From the NCBI GenBank assembly GCA_947501805.1, contig CANMXJ010000015.1:1-64000 (forward strand): a stretch of DNA of 64,000 bases, given 5' to 3'. The notes under the pieces were generated by a model. The model saw only the letters and a list, made by a program, of their open reading frames with translations. It ran no database searches and had not been told where the DNA came from. The position numbers and the translations under genes are program-made. The stretch comes from an uncultured Sulfitobacter sp. (lineage in GTDB: Bacteria > Pseudomonadota > Alphaproteobacteria > Rhodobacterales > Rhodobacteraceae). Of this stretch, positions 1-8,005 are shown in pieces. Position 1 is the stretch's first letter, and every line of letters begins with the position of its first letter.

Positions 1-573
1 GCCCCTCCGGCGACCCTCAGAGCATCGCTGCTCGTCCGGTAAGGGGGGTTCTAGTGTTAGATCAGCAGGGTCGCAAGCAGATTCTTGAAGAAATATCGGG
101 AAAAGTTGCCTGCAGCTCAAAATATTGAACTTTTAACTGTAAATCGTGAAAAACGGGGTGAAAGCGAAGGGGCAAATTGCCCGATTTGGCCAAGCGTCAC
201 CGTTAACTTGGGAGGAAATGCGCGCTTTGGCCCCGTTCGTAGATCGAATCCAGAATCAAACTTCTTAAATCCTCCGTAGATTCTCGAATTTTGCGGCCCT
301 TGGGGGAATCATCCACGTCTTCTTTTCTTCTCACCTTGCTTGAGACCCCCATAGGCGGCGAGTTATTCACCCGTTCTCGTACATGCGCACAAGACCTCGA
401 ACTAGATCGGGGGTTAGTGGGATCTTTAGCAGACTATATACCTATACAGCCCGTTGTCCGTCCTGACACACCGGTCCATTCAAGCAAGAGCGTTCTTGAA
501 AAAAATATCTGCCATTTCTGCACGGACACCTACATACTTGATCTAGTGCTGCGTTAATCAAGGATCCCCACAG
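1..573. other. Non-coding leader region before the amino acid ABC operon
   Basis: I find no convincing gene here. The short ORFs in the track have no family resemblance and no good ribosome binding site. The first 48 bases can fold (CCCCTCCGG against CCGGTAAGGGG, with an inner GAGCA/TGCTC hairpin), which could be the 3' end of something outside the window. The last bases hold AAGGA about 9 nt before the ATG at 574. The promoter of the downstream operon should lie here, but I cannot place it. Confidence 0.4.
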
Positions 574-1320
574 ATGGAAACCCACGATACCATGATCGCG
601 GTCTCGAAGGTCGACAAATATTATGGTCCGTTTCAAGCACTCACAGAAGTTGACCTGATTGTCAGGAAAGGCGAGCGGGTTGTCATCTGTGGCCCCTCCG
701 GTTCCGGCAAGTCCACGCTGATCCGCTGTTTAAACGGATTGGAGTTTCATGATGCGGGCACAATCATCGTTGATGGCATGGAAGTCGCCGAGGGTTCAAA
801 GCAACTGACCACTTTGCGTCAGGACGTTGGTATGGTGTTTCAGCAGTTCAACCTGTTCCCGCACCTCACCATTCTGGAGAACCTGACCATCGGTCCCATC
901 CGTGTGCAGAAGATATCGAAGTCCGCCGCCGAGAAACGCGCGCGTCACTATCTGGAACGGGTGCATATTCCTGAGCAGGCGGACAAGTATCCTGCGCAAT
1001 TGTCCGGTGGCCAGCAACAGCGGGTCGCGATTGCACGTTCCCTGTGTATGGAGACCCGGATCATGCTCTTTGACGAGCCGACCTCTGCACTCGACCCTGA
1101 AATGATCAACGAAGTACTGGATGTCATGGTGGAGTTGGCAGACACAGGCATCACCATGGTTTGCGTCACACACGAGATGGGATTTGCGCGCAAGGTGGCA
1201 GATACAATGGTGTTCATGGAGGCAGGTCGCATTGTCGAAGTCGCCCCGCCCGAGAAGTTCTTTACAAACCCTGATAGTGAACGTTGCAGGCTGTTCCTTG
1301 GCCAAATCCTGGAACACTAA
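574..1320 (+). CDS. Polar amino acid ABC transporter ATP-binding protein (GlnQ/HisP family)
   Basis: This is the cytoplasmic ATPase that powers a polar amino acid importer. At 248 residues it has the usual family length. Walker A GPSGSGKST is at residues 40-48, the Q-loop lies around 90, the ABC signature LSGGQQQR starts at 143 and Walker B LFDEP is at 165-169, followed by SALDP. The start at 574 has AAGGA upstream; a second in-frame ATG six codons on is possible. It is the first gene of a four-gene operon with permease, binding protein and second permease, so its partners are the products of 1324, 2169 and 3087. The exact amino acid transported cannot be read from the sequence. Confidence 0.93.
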   Translation: METHDTMIAVSKVDKYYGPFQALTEVDLIVRKGERVVICGPSGSGKSTLIRCLNGLEFHDAGTIIVDGMEVAEGSKQLTTLRQDVGMVFQQFNLFPHLTILENLTIGPIRVQKISKSAAEKRARHYLERVHIPEQADKYPAQLSGGQQQRVAIARSLCMETRIMLFDEPTSALDPEMINEVLDVMVELADTGITMVCVTHEMGFARKVADTMVFMEAGRIVEVAPPEKFFTNPDSERCRLFLGQILEH

Positions 1321-1323
1321 AGA

Positions 1324-2145
1324 ATGACGCGCCCCTCCCAACGTCCGCGTCCGCGCAGTATTTCCACGCTGATGAACTCGGTTCCCGTGTCTGTTGCCCT
1401 TTACATGGGGATCGTCGGCGGGATTGTCTGGCTCGCCTACACAGGTGCGCAGAACATGGGGTACAATTGGCAATGGTATCGCATACCGCAATATTTTTAT
1501 TCATTGACCGATGATGGCTTTCAGTGGGGCGAAATTTCCATCGGTTTGGTCAAGACATTACAACTGTCGCTAACTGCCTTTGTCTTTGCCACCATCCTTG
1601 GCCTGATCGTTGCGCTACTGCGCATGTCCGGACTGATCATCGGCAAGGCAGTTGCCATCGGTTTCCTTGAATTCATCCGCAACATGCCGATCCTCGTGCT
1701 TCTCTACCTGTTTTACTATGTCCTTGGCCCGATCTTTGACCTCAACCGCTATACCGCCAGTGTTCTTTGCCTCGCCGTCTTTCACGCCGCGCTGATTTCC
1801 GAGATATTCCGCGCAGGCATTGAGGCCGTCCCAAAAGGCCAATGGGAGGGTGCGACCTCCATCGGTATGTCCAAAGGACAGGCTTACCGCTACATCATCC
1901 TGCCGCAATCTGTGAAGTTCATGCTGCCCCCGATGACAGGCGAAGTGATCCACCTGATCAAAAGCTCCGCCATTGTCAGCGTGATCGCGGTTGCAGAACT
2001 AACCACCATCGGGCGCAATATCATTTCCGACACTTATATGAGCTTTGAAATTTGGTTCACCATCGCGGCGGTCTACATGGTGGTAACGCTCATTCTATCC
2101 ATCGGCGTATCACGTTTGGAAAAACGATACGCCCTTCAAAACTAA
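1324..2145 (+). CDS. Polar amino acid ABC transporter permease (HisM/GlnP family), first subunit
   Basis: This is an inner-membrane permease subunit of 273 residues. It has an N-terminal membrane segment, a periplasmic stretch rich in aromatic residues and then the conserved five-helix BPD core. The EAA-type loop reads EGATSIGMSKGQAYRYIILP, which docks on the ATPase. The start lies 3 bp after the ATPase stop, so the two are co-translated. It pairs with the second permease at 3087, which has a similar N-terminal layout (WQWYRIPQY here, WRWDKIPNY there). That suggests a heterodimeric channel made from two paralogues. Confidence 0.92.
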   Translation: MTRPSQRPRPRSISTLMNSVPVSVALYMGIVGGIVWLAYTGAQNMGYNWQWYRIPQYFYSLTDDGFQWGEISIGLVKTLQLSLTAFVFATILGLIVALLRMSGLIIGKAVAIGFLEFIRNMPILVLLYLFYYVLGPIFDLNRYTASVLCLAVFHAALISEIFRAGIEAVPKGQWEGATSIGMSKGQAYRYIILPQSVKFMLPPMTGEVIHLIKSSAIVSVIAVAELTTIGRNIISDTYMSFEIWFTIAAVYMVVTLILSIGVSRLEKRYALQN

Positions 2146-2168
2146 GACGACTTAAACAGGAGAACGAC

Positions 2169-3002
2169 ATGACATTCACCAGACGCCTCACGGGCCTTGC
2201 GCTTGCATCCGCCGCTGCCGTGGCCCTTGCGCTGCCTGCCGCTGCGCAAGACACACGCCAAAACCTATCCAGCGAAAGCGTGATCGAAACAATCAAGCAG
2301 CGCGGTGTGATCAAAATCGGCCTGTCCATCTTCAAGCCGTGGTCGATGCGCGATCTGGACGGAGAGCTTGTCGGCTTTGAACTCGACGTGGGCCGCGAGT
2401 TGGCCAAGGACATGGGTGTGGACGCAGAATTCATCCCGACCTCATGGGACGGCATCATTCCCGCGCTGGTGTCGGGCAAATTCGACGTCATCATCAGCGG
2501 CATGACAATCACCCCACAGCGTAACCTGACGGTCTCCTTCTCTGACCCCTATGCCTATTCCGGCCTGACCATCCTTGCCAATCGCGCCATGACCGAAGGA
2601 TTCACGCTGGAAGATTACAACAGTTCGGATGTGACCTTTGCGGGTCGCCGCGGTGGAACACCGGCAACTGTAATCGCGTCGATGTTCCCCGAAGCCACAC
2701 TGTTGTTGTTTGACGAAGATGGTGCCGCAACCCAAGAAGTGCTGAACGGCAACGCACACGCAACAATGTCATCAGAACCATCCCCCTCTACCGAAGCGCG
2801 CCGCTATCCTGATACGCTGTATGTGCCATTCGAACAGTCGTTCCTCGCTGCGGGTGAAGGCTTTGCCTTTCGCAAAGGCGATCCGGACGCCGAAAACTTT
2901 TTCAACAACTGGATCGGCACCAAAGAGCGCACCGGCTGGCTGGAAGAGCGCAACACATACTGGTTCAAGGGCGAAGAGTGGAAAGATCTCGTTGCCGAAT
3001 GA
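2169..3002 (+). CDS. Polar amino acid ABC transporter periplasmic binding protein
   Basis: This is the periplasmic receptor of the importer. The ORF track starts at 2052, but the ATG at 2169 has AGGAGAACGAC in front and gives a clean Sec signal peptide (MTFTRRLTGLALASAAAVAL, cleavage after AAAQ), so I use it. The mature protein of about 250 residues has the family-3 binding-protein features: GVIKIGLS at the start of the first lobe, GFELDVGRELAKDMGV, and FDVIISGMTITPQR. It lies 23 bp after the first permease and is followed by a strong hairpin at 3021-3047, which may raise its expression above that of the second permease. Confidence 0.92.
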   Translation: MTFTRRLTGLALASAAAVALALPAAAQDTRQNLSSESVIETIKQRGVIKIGLSIFKPWSMRDLDGELVGFELDVGRELAKDMGVDAEFIPTSWDGIIPALVSGKFDVIISGMTITPQRNLTVSFSDPYAYSGLTILANRAMTEGFTLEDYNSSDVTFAGRRGGTPATVIASMFPEATLLLFDEDGAATQEVLNGNAHATMSSEPSPSTEARRYPDTLYVPFEQSFLAAGEGFAFRKGDPDAENFFNNWIGTKERTGWLEERNTYWFKGEEWKDLVAE

Positions 3003-3020
3003 CCTCACAACATACTTCAA

Positions 3021-3047
3021 ACGGGTGGGCGTTAATCGCCCACCCGT
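3021..3047 (+). terminator. Intercistronic hairpin after the binding-protein gene
   Basis: A perfect 11-bp stem (ACGGGTGGGCG against CGCCCACCCGT) encloses the loop TTAAT. It lies 18 bp after the binding-protein stop and 40 bp before the second permease. There is no long T-run, so partial termination or 3'-end stabilisation fits better than a strong terminator. Confidence 0.7.
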
Positions 3048-3086
3048 CCTTGCCCATCCTGCCCTGATTGCCGCGAAAGCAAACTG

Positions 3087-3956
3087 ATGCCGAAATTCCT
3101 CAAACGCCTGCACTGGATGGACTACGTTATCTTGGCGGTTGTGATCGGCCTTAGCGTGTTCATCGCCGCACGCATCGGCACCGCGCTGAATTATGAGTGG
3201 CGCTGGGACAAAATCCCGAATTACATATTCCGGTACAAAGAATCCGAAGACCGCTGGGTCGCAAACCTGCTGATCCAAGGGCTTGTCACCACCATACGCA
3301 TCAGCATCTACGCCTCCGTTCTCGCGTTGATCCTCGGCGTGATCCTAGGTATTGCACGTTGCTCGGCAAACCTTACGGTGCGCATGCTCGCGCGCACCTA
3401 CCTTGAATTCTTGCGAAACGTCCCGCCGGTCGTGGTTATCTTTATCTTCTTCTTTTTCCTGTCCGAGCAACTCATCGTTGCGCTCAACATGGAAAGCTGG
3501 GCACGTGGTATTGCCCGCCAAGAGGATAACGCGCTCTGGACGTTCTTCTTTGGCGACATGCGCCGTTTTCCGCAGCTTATCTCCGGCGTGATTGTGCTAG
3601 CCCTGTTCGAGAGCGCCTTTGTCGGTGAAATCGTACGCGCAGGCATCCAGTCTGTCGACCAAGGCCAGCGCGAGGCGGCGCGCTCAATCGGGATGAACCG
3701 CTATCAGGAAATGCGTTACATCGTGCTGCCACAAGCCATGCGCAAAGTGCTGCCGCCGATGGCCAACCAATTCATCACGCTGGTGAAAGACAGCTCGCTT
3801 GTCTCACTGATTTCCGTGCAAGAGCTAACGTTCAAAACGGTTGAATTGGTCGCTTCAACGCGGATGATCTTCGAGGCATGGTTGGTCGCGGCGGCGTTTT
3901 ACTTTGTCATCTGTTTTGGATTGTCGATGTTGTTCCGGCGGCTTGAGAGAAGCTGA
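3087..3956 (+). CDS. Polar amino acid ABC transporter permease, second subunit
   Basis: This is a 289-residue inner-membrane permease, the paralogue of the protein at 1324 and the likely second half of the channel. It has a hydrophobic N-terminal helix, a periplasmic stretch with RWDKIPNYIFRY, and the five-helix core. The EAA loop reads EAARSIGMNRYQEMRYIVLP. A charged insertion around GDMRRFPQLIS is not in the first subunit. The ribosome binding site is weak. It ends the operon, and the next gene is convergent. Confidence 0.9.
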   Translation: MPKFLKRLHWMDYVILAVVIGLSVFIAARIGTALNYEWRWDKIPNYIFRYKESEDRWVANLLIQGLVTTIRISIYASVLALILGVILGIARCSANLTVRMLARTYLEFLRNVPPVVVIFIFFFFLSEQLIVALNMESWARGIARQEDNALWTFFFGDMRRFPQLISGVIVLALFESAFVGEIVRAGIQSVDQGQREAARSIGMNRYQEMRYIVLPQAMRKVLPPMANQFITLVKDSSLVSLISVQELTFKTVELVASTRMIFEAWLVAAAFYFVICFGLSMLFRRLERS

Positions 3957-4013
3957 TTGGCCCTGCCGCCAGACAAGGCCACCTCAGACAACAGAGGCCG
4001 CCTTGCGATTGGT

Positions 4014-4832
4014 TCAGGCAAATTCGGCGAGCAACTCGTCGACACTACGTTCCAGTTCCGCAATTTTTGACATTCGCTCTTCTTTAGCAGGATCCGCGCC
4101 TTTCGCGCCTGCTTCGGGGATGTCGCCATCATCAAGTGCTTTTGTAATCGTGGTCTTGAGCATTTCCAGAACCGCGCGGGCTTTCTTTTCGTTGCCCTCG
4201 ATTTCCTTTTCGAACATGCCTTTCAGGCCGCCGATCTTCTTGGCAATGCCTGCGTTTGGAGACAGCTCTGACGCCTCGACCTGTGGCACCAATTCAGCGT
4301 ATTCCCGTTGCAGGATTTCTTTGGGAGTTTCTTCTTTTGCACCCCCGCCGGCTTCGGCTTCCTCGACGGTTTCTTCCTCAGCAGCGCCGCCACCGTCGGC
4401 TGCTTCGCCGCCGCCACTCTCGGCGGGTGCTGCAGCTTCCTCGGTCGTGCCCTCGTCTGCGGTGACATCTTCGTCATCGCCTTCTTCTTCAACGCCAAGG
4501 ATCACAACCTTTGCAGGTTGGCCGCGATCCGCAAAATAGACCTTTGCCTTTCTTGCAAGGCCAGCTGGCACGGCACCTGGATCTTCGCAATCCAGCTCCA
4601 TAACCTTGCCCTTCATCGTGACCGTCCCCATCGCGCCTTTGCTGCTGCCGCCGTCCTTCTTGGCGGCACGCCACAGGGCTGCGGCGGGCTTTTTCTTGTC
4701 CGCTACGAACACAATGCCTTCTTTGCCGATCTGCAACGCAAACTGGTGCTGCACCTTGCGCATCGCGCCAAATGTCTTTTTGAGTTCTTCGCCTTGCTTC
4801 TTCAGCTCGGCGGGGCTGGGTTTCTTAGCCAT
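4014..4832 (-). CDS. Unrecognised acidic, low-complexity-linker protein
   Basis: I do not recognise this 272-residue protein. Three parts are visible. The N-terminal region of about 110 residues is lysine-rich with beta-like stretches (FALQIGKEGIVFVADKKK, KVYFADRGQPAKVVILG). A strongly acidic Glu/Ala/Gly linker covers about 114-172. The C-terminal helical part is charged and coiled-coil-like (GMFEKEIEGNEKKARAVLEM, ending in SVDELLAEFA). There is no signal peptide or membrane segment. A consensus TAGGAGG lies 5 nt before the ATG, so strong translation is likely. It stands alone, convergent with the ABC operon. The architecture suggests a soluble scaffold or adaptor, but that is inference. Confidence 0.7.
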   Translation of the reverse strand: MAKKPSPAELKKQGEELKKTFGAMRKVQHQFALQIGKEGIVFVADKKKPAAALWRAAKKDGGSSKGAMGTVTMKGKVMELDCEDPGAVPAGLARKAKVYFADRGQPAKVVILGVEEEGDDEDVTADEGTTEEAAAPAESGGGEAADGGGAAEEETVEEAEAGGGAKEETPKEILQREYAELVPQVEASELSPNAGIAKKIGGLKGMFEKEIEGNEKKARAVLEMLKTTITKALDDGDIPEAGAKGADPAKEERMSKIAELERSVDELLAEFA

Positions 4833-5264
4833 CAGGTCCTCCTAGTCATAATCTATAATGTCGGTATCCGAAATGTCCCTTGTCAGCGTCAGTAGTGCGC
4901 TCTGTTGGTATTGATACCCGTTGGTCCGTGTCGATTGCCCTTTTGCGTCTCACAGGGCAGGTCGTTCGCAAATTTTTCATCATTCGAAACAACCGCACTC
5001 AAACAGCCGTTATTCTGGCGTAGGCGATGCGGCAAATTCGATTGATGTTATCAGGTAGGAAGTGTCGTCCAGAAAGTCGGTGTTCATGATCCATATCCCT
5101 TAGGCAAATGAACAGTGAAAATGGGGTTGGTTAAAAATTCGTCTTATAATGGAGGCAGTCTAGCGAGGAATGCAGCCCTAAATCAATGATTTTCGACTCT
5201 TGAGCTTTGACTTGCATCTCAGGTCCAGCCAACATGGCCCGATCTGTCTCTCTTTGAGGTTGGC
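4833..5264. other. Intergenic gap with no clear gene except one possible 25-residue ORF
   Basis: This 432-bp gap lies between the acidic protein and the end of the UPF0261 gene. It is AT-richer than its surroundings. On the minus strand the start of the gap carries the strong ribosome binding site of the gene at 4014-4832 and an AT-rich stretch (TATAGATTAT) that could be its -10 region. On the plus strand a TATAAT occurs at 5145-5150 without a matching -35. The only ORF with a plausible ribosome binding site is listed separately at 5010-5087. Confidence 0.4.
5010..5087 (-). CDS. Possible 25-residue small protein or leader peptide
   Basis: A 25-codon ORF reads MNTDFLDDTSYLITSIEFAA and ends in SPTPE. 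It has AAGGGA at 8 nt before the ATG. It is too short for the ORF track. Its composition is protein-like (no cysteine, acidic start, hydrophobic middle), but short ORFs arise by chance and I know no family that fits. It lies about 180 bp upstream of the acidic protein at 4014-4832, on the same strand. Confidence 0.2.
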   Translation of the reverse strand: MNTDFLDDTSYLITSIEFAASPTPE

Positions 5265-6497
5265 CTACACCTGGACGATGCCAGCTGCGCACCATTCGTC
5301 AAAAACCGCCAATGCCGCTTGGCAAAAAGCTGCATCATTTATGTGGCCATCCACATTAATGCGACGCACATTATCCGGGCAAGTCGCTTCGATCTCTGCC
5401 AAAAACACCGCGAGACCTTCCTGATCACACAAATCAGCGCCGACCCGATCCCATTCGCCCAAACCATCTTGCGGCAACAAAAGTGCGACAGGCCCAACAG
5501 CCGTCGCCAACTGCCTGGAATGTGCGCGGGCCACCTCTTTACGCTCTTCGTGATCCAGTACAATCGATGTCAACAACCGGTTGTGCGCATGCTGCATATG
5601 ATCCGCCCATTTGTCCGGTAGAGGTTTCCAGCCGACAATATCGACCAGATCATAGCAGCCCGGCGCAACCAATTGAGGCGTGCCGTGTTTCCCTGCATTG
5701 GCCAAACGATCGGCACCTGCCGAGATATTCGAACCATGGATATGATTGCCCAACTCCTGCGTGCAAAAATCAAACACACAGGCAAAAGCGCCCTGCGCGG
5801 CGAGACTCTCAAACGCCCGCCCGCCCATGCCAGTTGCATGAAAGACCGCGACTTCAAAACCGCGCTCTTCCAATGCGGGTTTCAGCGCGACCATGTATTT
5901 CAGCGCCGACTTCCCCAGCGAAGTCATCCCGATCAGCGGCTTGCCGCGATCCGGTGCAAGGGCGGCGCGGGCGGCCCCCAGAACGGCACCTGCCGCCTGG
6001 CTGAGTGACGCCTTGCAAACCGAATTCAAACCATAAAGCCCCCCCGCCCAAAGGATCATCTGCGTATCCGCAGCCAGACGTTCGGCGGGGATCAATGGGG
6101 AGAATGAAACTGTGGACACAATGTATTTTGGCACACCTAACGGCAATGCAGCACAGACATCCAGCGCAAGGTCCGTGCCCATTGTGCCGCCCAGCACGAC
6201 CATCCCGTCAAATCTTCCCTCTGCGTACAGGCGCGCGGTGAGCAGTGCGGCACCCTGTGCCATAATCTGCATCGCGTGATTTTCATCACCAGTGTCGATC
6301 GCCGCCTTGATGGAGCTACCACCCTCCTCAGCCACCTGATGTTTGGAGTAATCCGTAGGCTGCGAAGGATCGCCCAAAACCGACACATCCATCGTAATCA
6401 CCTGTCCACCTTGCCCACGGATGGTGTCAGCCATAAAACCCAACTCGTCGTCTTTTGTGTCATAAGTGCCAATCACCAGAATGGTCTTGTCAGACAT
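5265..6497 (-). CDS. UPF0261 / Tm-1-like ATP-binding domain protein
   Basis: This 410-residue protein belongs to the UPF0261 family, which shares the fold of the ATP-binding half of the plant virus-resistance protein Tm-1. Its bacterial reaction is not established. Family features are the N-terminal VIGTYDTKDDELGFM, DGMVVLGGTMGTDLAL in the first lobe and GMTSLGKSALKYMVALKPAL in the second. The start has AAGGAGCACATC before the ATG. It is the last gene of the tctCBA-ALDH operon. The context points to a catabolic role acting on the imported carboxylate, but the step is unknown. Confidence 0.85.
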   Translation of the reverse strand: MSDKTILVIGTYDTKDDELGFMADTIRGQGGQVITMDVSVLGDPSQPTDYSKHQVAEEGGSSIKAAIDTGDENHAMQIMAQGAALLTARLYAEGRFDGMVVLGGTMGTDLALDVCAALPLGVPKYIVSTVSFSPLIPAERLAADTQMILWAGGLYGLNSVCKASLSQAAGAVLGAARAALAPDRGKPLIGMTSLGKSALKYMVALKPALEERGFEVAVFHATGMGGRAFESLAAQGAFACVFDFCTQELGNHIHGSNISAGADRLANAGKHGTPQLVAPGCYDLVDIVGWKPLPDKWADHMQHAHNRLLTSIVLDHEERKEVARAHSRQLATAVGPVALLLPQDGLGEWDRVGADLCDQEGLAVFLAEIEATCPDNVRRINVDGHINDAAFCQAALAVFDEWCAAGIVQV

Positions 6498-6515
6498 GAT
6501 GTGCTCCTTGCGGGA

Positions 6516-8000
6516 CTAGAGTTTTACCCAGGCGGTTTTCAGATCGGTATATTTGTCCAGCGCATGCAAGGATTTGTCATGCCCGTTACCTGATTGCCCA
6601 ACACCGCCCAGCGGCACGGTGCCGTCCGCGCCGCCATAGGTGTTCACATGCATTACGCCAGTGCGTACAGCCCGGATCATCCGGTGCGCACGTGACAGGT
6701 TTTGCGTCCAGACAGCGCCAGCCAAACCATAGTCAGTCGCGTTGGCGATGCGGGTCGCTTCGGCTTCATCGGTGAAGGGCGTCACAGCCAAAACAGGGCC
6801 AAATACCTCTTTTTGCGACAGCGATGCTTCCGGTGTCACGTCTGTAACAATTGTCGGGTCCATGTAGTAGCCCCCAGTTTCGGACAGGATGCGCCCGCCA
6901 CCAAGGGTCACCGTGCCGCCTTCGCGCTGTGCTGTTTCGACAGACTGCAGGTTTTGCATCAGCTGCGTTTCAGAGTTTATCGCACCGATGTGGTTCTCCA
7001 GATCAAGCGGATCACCGACCTTGAGCGCTTTTGTGACATTGACGACAGCGTCGACAAATTCATCGTGGATTGATGCCTCAACCAGCAACCGTGATCCCGC
7101 CACGCAAACCTGACCGGAATTACGAAAAATACCCATCGCGGCCACTTTGGCCGCCTCGTCTAAATCCGGTGCGTCCGCAAAGATGATGTTGGGGGATTTC
7201 CCGCCCAACTCCAGATACACCCGCTTGAGGTTCGAGCGTGCGGAATACTCCATTAACCGCCGCCCTGTTGAACCGGAGCCGGTGAACACTAACGCATCCA
7301 CATCCATCGACAGGCCCATTGCCTCACCAACCACCGCGCCTTCGCCCGTCACGACGTTTAGCACACCGGCAGGCAAACCCGCTTCATGCGCGAGCTCTGC
7401 CAAACGGATGAGGGAAAGCGATGCAGTCTCGGCAGGTTTAAGGACGACAGAATTGCCCATTGCCAAGGCTGGCCCAAGTTTCCACGCGCCAATCATCAGC
7501 GGGAAGTTCCACGGAACAATTGCACCGACGACGCCCACAGGTTCGCGGTGGATCAGGCCCAGAACGTCATCAGCTGTTGGGGCAATCTCTCCATACACTT
7601 TGTCCAACGCTTCGGCATAATAGCGGATCGTGCCAGCCGCTGATCCCGGCTCGGCCTTGAATGCCATCCCGATCTCGGTGCCATTATCGCGCACGCCCGA
7701 TACGGCCAGTTCTAGCGCATGCGCGTCGATCAGATCAGCCCATTTCATCAACACCTTCTTGCGGGCTGCAGGCGGTTGCCCTGCCCAACGCCGATCGTCG
7801 AACGCGGCACGGGCGGCGGCGATCGCAGCCTGCATATCCTGCGCCGTTCCCCGCGCCATTGTGGTGATGACTTGCCCGTCAATCGGGGACGTCACCTCCA
7901 TTGTTGCACTATCCGAAGCAGGCGCGTTCTTCCCATCAATCAGATGCGTTTGAGGAGGAATGTCTTTGGCGCGCCACGTGTTGATCTGGGTCTGGTCCAT
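6516..8000 (-). CDS. NAD(P)-dependent aldehyde dehydrogenase
   Basis: This is a full-length ALDH-superfamily enzyme of 494 residues that oxidises an aldehyde to the acid. Visible motifs are the Rossmann stretch VVGAIVPWNFPLMIGAWK, the catalytic-base motif LELGGKSPNIIF, the nucleophile cysteine in NSGQVCVAGSR and the C-terminal PLGGVGQSGNGHDKS. It is closest in style to gamma-glutamylaminobutyraldehyde/betaine-aldehyde dehydrogenases. It starts 6 bp after tctA and lies in the IclR-controlled cluster beside a class III aminotransferase. An amine to aldehyde to acid route is therefore plausible. Confidence 0.92.
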   Translation of the reverse strand: MDQTQINTWRAKDIPPQTHLIDGKNAPASDSATMEVTSPIDGQVITTMARGTAQDMQAAIAAARAAFDDRRWAGQPPAARKKVLMKWADLIDAHALELAVSGVRDNGTEIGMAFKAEPGSAAGTIRYYAEALDKVYGEIAPTADDVLGLIHREPVGVVGAIVPWNFPLMIGAWKLGPALAMGNSVVLKPAETASLSLIRLAELAHEAGLPAGVLNVVTGEGAVVGEAMGLSMDVDALVFTGSGSTGRRLMEYSARSNLKRVYLELGGKSPNIIFADAPDLDEAAKVAAMGIFRNSGQVCVAGSRLLVEASIHDEFVDAVVNVTKALKVGDPLDLENHIGAINSETQLMQNLQSVETAQREGGTVTLGGGRILSETGGYYMDPTIVTDVTPEASLSQKEVFGPVLAVTPFTDEAEATRIANATDYGLAGAVWTQNLSRAHRMIRAVRTGVMHVNTYGGADGTVPLGGVGQSGNGHDKSLHALDKYTDLKTAWVKL

Positions 8001-8005
8001 CTAGT

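Noticed and set aside
1-48. Folded sequence at the window start as a structured RNA gene
   Set aside because: The stem is imperfect and cut by the window edge. It shows no conserved core of tmRNA, SRP RNA, RNase P RNA or a tRNA that I can recognise.
796-1491. 231-residue minus-strand ORF across the ABC ATPase gene
   Set aside because: It is antisense to complete Walker and signature motifs. His- and Cys-rich shadow frames are common in GC-rich genomes.
6516-8000. Assigning the ALDH as the succinate-semialdehyde dehydrogenase that completes the hpa pathway
   Set aside because: It is in the IclR/tct operon more than 30 kb from the hpa genes, and its neighbours point to a different pathway.
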